From assembly GCA_903881085.1 (NCBI GenBank), contig CAIRSA010000582.1, positions 1 to 64,000 on the forward strand: 64,000 nt of DNA, read 5' to 3'. The notes below the pieces were generated by a model that was given only the letters and a program-made list of their open reading frames with translations, was not told the DNA's origin and made no database searches. Each line of letters opens with the position of its first letter. Position 1 is the first letter of the stretch. Origin of the DNA: an uncultured Acidobacteriia bacterium (lineage in GTDB: Bacteria > Acidobacteriota > Terriglobia > Bryobacterales > Bryobacteraceae). The translations under genes were made by a program, and so were the position numbers. Shown piece by piece: positions 51,350-59,408 of this stretch.

Positions 51350-54310
51350 TTGACAATTTACCTGCCATTTCGTCCGTGCTGTATTATCGCGGCGTTGGCT
51401 TGCTTGCTGTTCGGTCCGAATCTGGAAGCTCTCGATCCCAGTCTGAGCATCTCCCAATACCATAAGCAATACTGGCAGGTGGAGCAAGGCCTGCCGCACA
51501 CCTACGTCACCGCCATCAACCAGGCGCCCGATGGCTATTTGCTGGTCGGCACTGACGAAGGACTAGCGCGATTCGACGGGCTCAACTTTCTGCCGCTGCC
51601 CGCCGACCCTTCTCTGCATCTTTCGCGACGCTGGGTTTCCTCGCTGCTGGTGGCCGGCAACAAGAGCATCTGGATTGGCACCTTCGATGGCCAACTCATC
51701 GAGCTTCGCGGCAACCAGACGGTGGGTATCCACCAGACCGGAGGGTCTGTTTTCGACCTCGTCGAGACCTCCGCCGGAGTTGTCTGGGCGAGCACCCGCA
51801 ACGGCGTATTTCGCCTACACCGCGGCGCCATCAAAAAGGAACCGGGCCTTGCGCCGCCGTTGGAGACATCGTGGAACGTCCTCGCCACCGATTCTCGCGA
51901 AAACGTGTGGATCGTCACCGCGCAAGGATTATTTCTCCATCATGGCGGTTCAACCAAGCTTTATCTGGCCAACGGTGGGACCCATGGCGATATCCTCAGT
52001 GTTCGCGCCGGCCTCGCGAATACGCTATGGCTCGGCACCACCGCTGGTCTGTTCAGCCTGGCCGATGACGCAAGCGCCGCACCGGTCCGGGTGGCCGGAG
52101 TATTGGGTCCCGTCGTAAGCATTCTCGCCGACCCCGACGGCGCGGTATGGAGCGGCACTTGGGGGCAAGGCTTCTATCGGATTAATGGCAACCGCGTGGA
52201 CCGCTGGACCACGCGCGACGGACTTTCTGATGACTTTATCCGCACGCTCACCCAGGACCGTGAAGGCAATCTCTGGATCGGAACCCGCAGCGGGGGATTA
52301 GGGAGGTGGAGAGAAACAAGGCTCGTTCCATACGGTGCGGCCGAGGGGTTGGCGGGCAACTACGCCACGACCGTAGCTGCAGACCCGCGCGGGGACATCT
52401 GGCTCGGTACCTGGCGAGGCGGCCTATACCGGCTAAACAAAGGTGTTCCCGAAAGTCAGCCACTGCCCGTGCCAACGCTGTACTTCTCCATCAGAGCGCT
52501 GGCCTTTGACCGGCTGGGCCACCAGTGGATTGGCAATTGGGAGGGTCTGTTCGCATTCGATGGCGTGCGCTACCACCGGTTTGCAGCGAATGCGGATTCG
52601 CCCTACAGGCGCATTTCCTCCCTTCTGTTCAGCCGCGACGGCGCCCTTTGGATTGGCACCGCAGACCACGGTGTGTACCGCTTTGCCGCTGGGCGGCCCA
52701 CGGAACAAATTCCGCCGCCCTTGTTGCCGGGCGCAGAGATCACCGCCCTGCATGAAGACGCCTCCTCAAAAATATGGATCGGCACCACGCAGGGCCTGGC
52801 CCTGCTTGAGAGCGGGAGCGGTAAGAGCGTAGGCTTTGTGCAGGGTCTTCCTCGAGACGGGATCGAATCGCTATTCGAAGATTCCAGGCACAGAGTATGG
52901 GCATCCACATCAAGCGGTACTCTGCTCGTCATTGACGGGCCAAGCCGCCGCGTGCTCGATCAGCAATCAGGCCTGCCCCGCCATCCTCTTTATCGGGTAT
53001 TGGAAGATAGTGCCGGGTCATTCTGGGTAAGCTCACCGCGTGGCATCCTGGAACTTCGCGGGGAAGCAATGGAACAGGTGCTTACGGGCAAACGAACCTC
53101 TTTGGAAGTGATGACCTACAACCAGGACGACGGCATGAGAACCATCGAATGCCACGGCCTTTCCCAGCCCTCCGGCTGGCGGGCACTCGACGGCAGCCTG
53201 TGGTTCCCAACGGCCAAGGGGTTTGTGCAGGTCCGCCAGGCCAAACCGCACTCACTGCCTCCGCCGCATGTGGTGCTGGAAGAGGTGAGCTCGGAAGCGG
53301 GCCCACTGCAATTCGGGCCGCAGATTGAGCTCCGCGCCGGAGCGCGCAACGTTGAGATCCGGTTCGCCGCACTTCGGCTTTCCAGCCCGCTGAAAGTGCA
53401 ATACCGTTACCGCATGACGGGATTCGATCCGGAATGGAACGCGGGGGACGAGGGGCGCAGTGCGCGCTATAACCAATTGCCGCCCGGTCCGCACACTTTT
53501 GAAGTCCAGGGGCGCGATCCGTTCGGGGAATGGAGCGAAACGACTACGCTCACCTTGCGCCAGCAGCCGCGTTTTCACCAGACGTGGTGGTTTCTGTTTC
53601 TGCTCGGATTGGCATCGACTGGCGCTGTGGCGGCCGTCTATCGATGGCGTCTACACACTGTTCGCAGCCGGTACGCGTCGGTGATGGAGGAACGCAATCG
53701 CATAGGACGCGAATGGCATGACACGCTGGTGGCAGGTTTCTCCGCGATCTCACTGCAGTTGGAAGCGGCGCATTCGCGGTTGACTGATCAGCCGGCGCGC
53801 ACGGCGGAAATTCTGGAAGTAACACGGAAGATGGTGCACCACTACCGCGCCGAAGCCCGGCGCGTGATCTGGGATTTGCGCGATAATCGGCCCGAGGGCG
53901 AGACGCTTCCAGTGGCGTTGGCAAACGCTCTGAGCAGAGCGACGGAGAGTCGCGGGATTGAGGGAGTTGTGAACCTGGAAGGCGTGGAATTCGAACTGCC
54001 GGTAGACCTGCGGCACAACGTGCTGCGGATCTGCCAGGAAGCCATCGCCAATGCCGCAGGCCACGGTGCCCCTTCGCAGATTGTGGTGACAATTACCTAC
54101 GCTCCTGAGCGTCTGACCGCGGCGGTTCATGACGACGGCCGTGGGTTCCTTCCAGACGCCGCCAGTGGGGAAGCGAACGGACATTTCGGGTTAATGGTGA
54201 TGCAGGAGCGCGCCAGGCGATTCGGCGGGCAACTGGTTATCGAGAGCGCGCCGGGAGTTGGAACCACCATCAAGGCTTCGATTCCTTTGAAAGGAGTCAA
54301 AACGGCATGA
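51350..54310 (+). CDS. Beta-propeller sensor histidine kinase (NarX/HisKA_3 type)
   Basis: A 986-residue membrane kinase. A signal peptide (IIAALACLLFGP) precedes a large periplasmic region of regulator-propeller repeats (YLLVGTDEGLARFDG, GTDEG/GTRSGGLGRW-type units) to about residue 620, then a Y_Y_Y domain (VQYRYRMTGFDPEWNAG). One membrane helix (WWFLFLLGLASTGAVAAVY, about 745-763) leads to a HisKA_3 domain with the phospho-acceptor His in RIGREWHDTL (about 790) and an HATPase (DDGRGFLPD; GHFGLMVMQERARRFGG). The start is TTG 51350 on a weak site. It overlaps its response regulator by four bases. The domain layout recalls glycan-sensing regulators of Bacteroidetes but without a fused regulator. 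Confidence 0.88.
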   Translation: MTIYLPFRPCCIIAALACLLFGPNLEALDPSLSISQYHKQYWQVEQGLPHTYVTAINQAPDGYLLVGTDEGLARFDGLNFLPLPADPSLHLSRRWVSSLLVAGNKSIWIGTFDGQLIELRGNQTVGIHQTGGSVFDLVETSAGVVWASTRNGVFRLHRGAIKKEPGLAPPLETSWNVLATDSRENVWIVTAQGLFLHHGGSTKLYLANGGTHGDILSVRAGLANTLWLGTTAGLFSLADDASAAPVRVAGVLGPVVSILADPDGAVWSGTWGQGFYRINGNRVDRWTTRDGLSDDFIRTLTQDREGNLWIGTRSGGLGRWRETRLVPYGAAEGLAGNYATTVAADPRGDIWLGTWRGGLYRLNKGVPESQPLPVPTLYFSIRALAFDRLGHQWIGNWEGLFAFDGVRYHRFAANADSPYRRISSLLFSRDGALWIGTADHGVYRFAAGRPTEQIPPPLLPGAEITALHEDASSKIWIGTTQGLALLESGSGKSVGFVQGLPRDGIESLFEDSRHRVWASTSSGTLLVIDGPSRRVLDQQSGLPRHPLYRVLEDSAGSFWVSSPRGILELRGEAMEQVLTGKRTSLEVMTYNQDDGMRTIECHGLSQPSGWRALDGSLWFPTAKGFVQVRQAKPHSLPPPHVVLEEVSSEAGPLQFGPQIELRAGARNVEIRFAALRLSSPLKVQYRYRMTGFDPEWNAGDEGRSARYNQLPPGPHTFEVQGRDPFGEWSETTTLTLRQQPRFHQTWWFLFLLGLASTGAVAAVYRWRLHTVRSRYASVMEERNRIGREWHDTLVAGFSAISLQLEAAHSRLTDQPARTAEILEVTRKMVHHYRAEARRVIWDLRDNRPEGETLPVALANALSRATESRGIEGVVNLEGVEFELPVDLRHNVLRICQEAIANAAGHGAPSQIVVTITYAPERLTAAVHDDGRGFLPDAASGEANGHFGLMVMQERARRFGGQLVIESAPGVGTTIKASIPLKGVKTA

Positions 54311-54933
54311 GTGAACCGGTCCGAGTATTGCTCGTGGAAGACCAGTATTTCTTCCGGCTGGCGCTTCGCACCACCATCGAGTCACGCCAGGACATGATCA
54401 TCGTTGGAGAAACCGGCAAAGGTGCCGAGGCGCTGCCGTTGTGCCGCGAACACCGGCCGGATGTCGTTATCATGGATCTTCGCCTTCCTGATATTTCGGG
54501 GTTTGAAGCGATTGCTGCGGTTCACGCTGAACTGCCTGCCATCGGCGTGCTGGTGCTCAGCAATTACGAAGGCAGCGAAGATGTTCATCGCGCGCTGGCG
54601 GCAGGAGCGCTGGCGTACCTGACGAAAGACGCCAGCGCCGAAGAGTTGGTGAGCGCGATCCTTAGTGTACGCAACCGCCGCCGGTACATCCCGGTTTCGG
54701 TTTCGGCACTGCTGGCTCAGCGGCTGCCTGGGTCGGAACTGACCGACCGGGAATTGGATGTGCTCCGTCTGCTGGCCAAAGGACACAGCAACCGCGAGAC
54801 GGGCGAACTCCTTGGCATTGCGGAAAACACCGTGCGCATTCACGTCAGCCATATTCTCGATAAGTTGGGCGTTGCGGACCGCACCCAGGCCGTAGTGCTG
54901 GCGATTCAGCGCGGGTTAGTGCATATGGACTGA
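54307..54933 (+). CDS. NarL/FixJ-family response regulator
   Basis: A 208-residue regulator. The receiver domain (about 1-120) has the acidic pair ED at 11-12, phospho-acceptor Asp57 in VVIMDLRLPD and the switch Lys in YLTKDAS. The C-terminal LuxR-type helix-turn-helix (about 143-205: LTDRELDVLRLLAKGHSNRE, ENTVRIHVSHILDKLGV) binds DNA. It is translated with the propeller kinase (ATGA overlap) and is therefore its partner. The secreted unknown protein and TonB receptor 3 downstream are plausible targets. Confidence 0.9.
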   Translation: MSEPVRVLLVEDQYFFRLALRTTIESRQDMIIVGETGKGAEALPLCREHRPDVVIMDLRLPDISGFEAIAAVHAELPAIGVLVLSNYEGSEDVHRALAAGALAYLTKDASAEELVSAILSVRNRRRYIPVSVSALLAQRLPGSELTDRELDVLRLLAKGHSNRETGELLGIAENTVRIHVSHILDKLGVADRTQAVVLAIQRGLVHMD

Positions 54934-54971
54934 TTGGAGTTTCCGATGAATTAGAAAGAAGGCACCCAAAA

Positions 54972-55820
54972 ATGCGATTGATCGTTCTGACTCTTCTGGC
55001 CGCTGCTGCGGTGAAGGCACAGCCCTACGCCGTTCGCTTGGCGCGCCCCGAGCGTCCCGGGCAAAGTTACTCGGTCTCCGCCACGGGGTCCAAGCGCTAC
55101 AACGCCATAATCGGAGATCGTGCCGTGAAAGACGTCGATTACCAGGTAGCATTTGAGGGGCGGGTGGAAATTCTCAAGATCGATGCGAAACAGAGGCCAA
55201 TCAGGCTCGCCTTCACCGTTGAGAAATTTGCGAAGATGGAAGGCGGTGTGACGATTGAGCTGCTGAAGCCCGGAAGCCTTGTCGTGGTCGACGGCGCCGA
55301 GAAGCAACCCATCTCACTTAAAGACGGCTCCATTGAGAGCACGGCGAGGGAAGCTTTTGAGCTTGTTTATTCGGCGCATAAGCCGGAAAGCCCTACCGAT
55401 GACGAGATATTCGGCACCAAAGACGAGAAAAACATCGGCGACAGTTGGCCGATAAACCATGCGCTGGCCGCTGAAAACCTGAAGGACACCGGAATTTCCA
55501 TACCCGAAGGGCGCCTCAGCGGGACTGTCTTACTGCTGAACAAGGATAAGATCGGCGCGACTGACTGTCTAAGCATTCAAGGGGAAATGAATGCCGATGG
55601 CTTGTCCTTAACCTCGCAGGAAATCGCACCAGGTTTCACGCTGGATAGTGGCAGCGTGCATGCGCGGCTTTGGGGATGCATCCCGCTCGATGATTCGAGG
55701 TTGTCGCGCAAAGAGGGAGTTGATCTGACAATGCAGATGCGGCTTACCTCGAAAGAAGGCGTCACTCTTGCTGTCAGAACCTCCCAAAAACGCGATGCGG
55801 TTTGGGTTTCTCTCAAGTAG
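54972..55820 (+). CDS. Secreted protein of unknown function
   Basis: A 282-residue protein with a signal peptide (LIVLTLLAAAAVKAQ) and no membrane helix. It is mostly predicted beta (YSVSATGSKRYNAIIGDRAV; GVTIELLKPGSLVVVDGAEK; GVDLTMQMRLTSKEGVTLAV), with a repeated antiparallel feel, but I cannot assign a family. It lies 38 bases after the response regulator and about 105 bases before TonB receptor 3. Its position suggests regulation by the two-component system. Confidence 0.72.
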   Translation: MRLIVLTLLAAAAVKAQPYAVRLARPERPGQSYSVSATGSKRYNAIIGDRAVKDVDYQVAFEGRVEILKIDAKQRPIRLAFTVEKFAKMEGGVTIELLKPGSLVVVDGAEKQPISLKDGSIESTAREAFELVYSAHKPESPTDDEIFGTKDEKNIGDSWPINHALAAENLKDTGISIPEGRLSGTVLLLNKDKIGATDCLSIQGEMNADGLSLTSQEIAPGFTLDSGSVHARLWGCIPLDDSRLSRKEGVDLTMQMRLTSKEGVTLAVRTSQKRDAVWVSLK

Positions 55821-55880
55821 TCCTTTCAGACTAGGTTTCTATAGTCCATTCCTCAGGCGACACCTCTTGCGTTTCATGGC

Positions 55881-55895
55881 ACTGTGTATAACAGT
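55881..55895. promoter_or_regulatory. Inverted repeat ACTGT-N5-ACAGT before TonB receptor 3
   Basis: ACTGTGTATAACAGT has perfect 5-bp arms and lies 30 bases before the receptor ATG. It recalls the ACTG...CAGT arms of the GntR operators elsewhere in the window but has one extra central base, so it may bind a different regulator. Confidence 0.4.
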
Positions 55896-55925
55896 TCCAT
55901 ATTCGAGACTTCGAGGTCTGTACCC

Positions 55926-58900
55926 ATGTTGCGCATCACACTCACTCTGTTTCTCTGTTCCATGCTTCCGCTGGCCGCCCAGCAGGGCAAGGGAACAATC
56001 CTGGGAACCATCACCGATTCAAGCGGGGCAGCAGTCCCCAACGTCAAGGTGAACATCGTCAACACCGGCACGAGCTTTGCCTTCCAAGCCGAGACAAGCC
56101 AGGAAGGTTTCTACACAACGCCGGCGATCCCGATCGGCTCTTACTCGATTTCGGCTGAAAGAGAGGGTTTCAAAAAGACCGTGCGCACCGGCATCACGCT
56201 ACAAGTGGACCAGCATGCACAGGTCAATCTGGTGCTTGGCGTCGGTTCAGTCAGCGAATCGGTGGAGGTGAACGCGCAAACCGAATTGGTGGACACATCA
56301 TCGGGCACGTTAGGCAAAGTGATTGACAACCGCCGCATCGTCGATCTACCGGTGAATGGACGGAGCGCCTTCGCGCTCGCCCAGTTGGCGCCGGCAGTGA
56401 AGTCGACGCAAGGCAACAGCCAGGGCTTCCTGGACAGAGGTCTTTCCGTAAGCCTGCTGAGCATCAACGGCGGCCCGAGTGCCACCAACACAATGGAGAT
56501 CGACGGCGGCAACAATAACCAGGCCTACTATAACGAGGCAAACGCCAACCCGGCGACGGATTCCGTGCAGGAGTTCAAAGTCCAAAGCAACACCATGTCG
56601 GCCGAATTCGGCTTCACGCTGGGCGGAGTGCTCAACGTGGTGACCAAGTCAGGCACCAATCAGTATCACGGCTCGCTCTACAGCTACCTGCGCAACAGCG
56701 CGCTTGATTCGCGCGACGCCTTCGCACTGACCAAAGGGCAGTTCCAGTACAACCAACCGGGAGGTTCGCTGGGTGGCCCGGTGCTCGTGCCGAAGCTCTA
56801 TAACGGGAAAGACAAAACTTTCTTCTTCTTCAACTACGAACAGTACATGTATCGCACCAGTGCCACCAGCTTCACGTCGGTTCCGATTGCAGCATGGAAA
56901 CAGGGTGACTTCTCAGCGCTGAAGAACTCTTCGGGCGTCCCAATCGTCATCTACGACCCGAATACGACGGTGGTCAACCCCGGCGGTTCGGGGTACGTGC
57001 GAACTCCGTTTGCGAACAACGTGATCCCATCCAACCGCATGGACTCTGTAGCGATGAACGCGCTGAAGATTCTGCCGGAGCCCAATGCTACGCCGATCAA
57101 CGCCTTCAGCCAGACCAACAATTTCTACCAGAGCAACCGCAACGCAACAGATTCGAATCAGTACACGGTGCGCATTGACCACCGTTTCTCCGACAAGAAC
57201 CTGTTCTTCGCGCGCTTCCTTTTCTTCGAGCACAATCCGTATCCGCTGGCCAGCAACTTTGTTCCGCTGGAAGCGAGCGGTTCGCGCACCGACGATCTGC
57301 AAAACCGCAACATGGTGATCTCTGACACGCACACCATCACGCCGCGCGTGGTCAATGAATTCCGTGCCGTCATCATGCGCAATCACCTCGACTTCAAAGT
57401 GACTTCCGCTGACCGCGGCTGGCCGCAGAAACTCGGGCTGCCGAACACGCCGCAAGACGTGTTTCCGGCCTTCGAAATCGGCTGGGCCGGCATGAATCCG
57501 CAAGGCACGTATGGCCAACGCGGTTCGACGACGCCGCAGTTTGTCGACACCATCTCATGGATTACCGGAGCGCACACATTGAAGATCGGAGTCGATTACC
57601 GCAAGATGATGGGCGACAACCTGCAGAAGAGCTATCCATCGGGACAATTCAATTTCACCGGCGGCTTGACGCAAAATCCGCAGGCGCCAACCAACACCGG
57701 ATCGCAACTCGCCCAGTTCCTGACTGGAGCGGTGAGCAGTGCGTCAGTGGGCACATATATGGGTGAATCCGAACGCGGCCATTCAATCAGCGCATTCGTG
57801 CAGGATGACTGGAAGGTGGCGCGGCGTCTGACTTTGAATCTTGGCTTGCGCTACGACTACCAGGAGCCCGCGCACGAAATGAATAACGGGACCTCCAACT
57901 TCAACCCCTACTCAAAGAATCCGGATAACGGGTTGCTCGGCGTGATGACCTACGCCGGATTGAACGGCGTGCCGAAATCGCCCTTCAATACCGAGTATCT
58001 GAACCTGGCGCCGCGCTTCGGCTTCAGCTACGATCCGTTTGGCAAGGGCAAGACTGTAATCCGCGGCGGTTACGCGATGTTCTTCGCCAACGTCTTTAAT
58101 GTCCTGTATTTTGGCAATACGGCCGGTTTTGCGAACACGTCTACCAGCTACCAGCCTGTTGGGAACAACTCGGCATTCACCGCGTTTACCCTCAAGAACG
58201 GGCTGCCCTTTGCGCCGACTCAACCGCTCGGATCGAAGCTGGGGCCAAGCTATCTGCTCGGCACCGGCGTGACCTACGATCAGGGTAATCAGTCTGTGCC
58301 CTACTCACAACAATGGAACCTTTCCCTTCAGCATCAGCTGCCTTGGAACGTTGTGCTTGAGGCGAGCTACACCGGAAACAAGGGAACACATCTTCCAGCA
58401 GGCAGCTACGACATGAATCAGCTCGATCCGAAGTACCTTAACCTCGGCCTGTCGCTGCAAGACGCGGTTTCAAACCCCTACGCCGGTATCGCTGGCAACC
58501 TGGGCTCGGCAACAATCACGAGGTCGCAGTCGCTGAAGCCGTATCCATACTACTCGAGCATCAGCGTGCGGAACCCGGAGTTGGGAAGCTCGATCTATCA
58601 CGCTATGCTGCTGAGCGCCGAAAAGCGGTTCTCCGGCGGCTTGACGCTGCTCGCTTCGTTCACGGGAAGCAAGCTGATCAGTGACAGCGTTGTCAGCCCG
58701 CTCAACTATATCGGCGAACAGACCGGTGTTGTCGGATATCAGAATGGCAATTTCAATCGTCGCGCAGAGCGCTCAATCGATCCTACCGATCAATCGCGGA
58801 GGCTGATTATTAGCGGCATCTACGAACTGCCGTTCGGGCAGGGCAAACGCGTTCACTCGTCCAACGCCATTGTGAGCAAGGTGATTGGTGGTTGGCAGAT

Positions 58901-59339
58901 CGGCTCCATCACCACCGTGCAGAGCGGGCAACCGCTGGTGGTGCGCGGTGCCAACAACTTCCTTGCCGACCGCCCCAATTCGACGGGCCAAAGCGCGGCG
59001 ATCGATAATCCGAACGCTATCCAATGGCTGCGCGCGGATGTGTTCGTCAACCCGCCCAGCTACACTTACGGCAATGTCGGAAAGGTTTTACCCGATGTTC
59101 GCGCACCTGGCATCTTCAGCCTTGACGCCTCGCTTGTCAAAAATACTCAGTTCGGCGAGCGCACCAAACTGCAGTTCCGCATGGAGGCGTTCAACTCGCT
59201 GAACTGGATCAATCTCAACTATCCTAACGTCAGCTTCTCGCCTGGTACCAATGGGCAGAACTCGAACGCTCTGTTCGGGCGCATCACGTCTGACCGCGGT
59301 CCGCGCAACGTGCAGCTTGCCCTGCGACTCACGTTCTAG
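55926..59339 (+). CDS. TonB-dependent receptor 3 (Oar/SusC-like)
   Basis: A 1137-residue outer-membrane receptor. The signal peptide (ITLTLFLCSMLPLAAQ) leads to a carboxypeptidase-regulatory-like domain (ILGTITDSSGAAVPNVKV, about 20-105), a plug (EFKVQSNTMSAEFGFTLGG) and a barrel ending VQLALRLTF. ATG 55926 has GAGG upstream and gives a clean signal; the frame is open back to 55884 through the inverted repeat. It follows the propeller kinase/regulator pair and a secreted unknown protein, so that system may control it. After its stop comes a strong hairpin and then a FAD oxidoreductase gene. Confidence 0.88.
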   Translation: MLRITLTLFLCSMLPLAAQQGKGTILGTITDSSGAAVPNVKVNIVNTGTSFAFQAETSQEGFYTTPAIPIGSYSISAEREGFKKTVRTGITLQVDQHAQVNLVLGVGSVSESVEVNAQTELVDTSSGTLGKVIDNRRIVDLPVNGRSAFALAQLAPAVKSTQGNSQGFLDRGLSVSLLSINGGPSATNTMEIDGGNNNQAYYNEANANPATDSVQEFKVQSNTMSAEFGFTLGGVLNVVTKSGTNQYHGSLYSYLRNSALDSRDAFALTKGQFQYNQPGGSLGGPVLVPKLYNGKDKTFFFFNYEQYMYRTSATSFTSVPIAAWKQGDFSALKNSSGVPIVIYDPNTTVVNPGGSGYVRTPFANNVIPSNRMDSVAMNALKILPEPNATPINAFSQTNNFYQSNRNATDSNQYTVRIDHRFSDKNLFFARFLFFEHNPYPLASNFVPLEASGSRTDDLQNRNMVISDTHTITPRVVNEFRAVIMRNHLDFKVTSADRGWPQKLGLPNTPQDVFPAFEIGWAGMNPQGTYGQRGSTTPQFVDTISWITGAHTLKIGVDYRKMMGDNLQKSYPSGQFNFTGGLTQNPQAPTNTGSQLAQFLTGAVSSASVGTYMGESERGHSISAFVQDDWKVARRLTLNLGLRYDYQEPAHEMNNGTSNFNPYSKNPDNGLLGVMTYAGLNGVPKSPFNTEYLNLAPRFGFSYDPFGKGKTVIRGGYAMFFANVFNVLYFGNTAGFANTSTSYQPVGNNSAFTAFTLKNGLPFAPTQPLGSKLGPSYLLGTGVTYDQGNQSVPYSQQWNLSLQHQLPWNVVLEASYTGNKGTHLPAGSYDMNQLDPKYLNLGLSLQDAVSNPYAGIAGNLGSATITRSQSLKPYPYYSSISVRNPELGSSIYHAMLLSAEKRFSGGLTLLASFTGSKLISDSVVSPLNYIGEQTGVVGYQNGNFNRRAERSIDPTDQSRRLIISGIYELPFGQGKRVHSSNAIVSKVIGGWQIGSITTVQSGQPLVVRGANNFLADRPNSTGQSAAIDNPNAIQWLRADVFVNPPSYTYGNVGKVLPDVRAPGIFSLDASLVKNTQFGERTKLQFRMEAFNSLNWINLNYPNVSFSPGTNGQNSNALFGRITSDRGPRNVQLALRLTF

Positions 59340-59350
59340 TAAATTGGTGA

Positions 59351-59375
59351 CCCGGCAGGCGTGAAGCCTGCCGGG
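59351..59375. repeat. Perfect 10-bp hairpin between receptor 3 and the FAD gene
   Basis: CCCGGCAGGC - GTGAA - GCCTGCCGGG: a perfect stem with a five-base loop. No T-run follows, so it is not a textbook intrinsic terminator. It could still attenuate transcription or stabilise mRNA, or be a REP-like unit. Confidence 0.6.
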
Positions 59376-59408
59376 ACCTTGTCGCGGCATTCAGAAAGGC
59401 GGGTAAAT

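Noticed and set aside
59351-59375. Intrinsic terminator after TonB receptor 3
   Set aside because: The stem is strong but no T-run follows; kept only as a hairpin/repeat.
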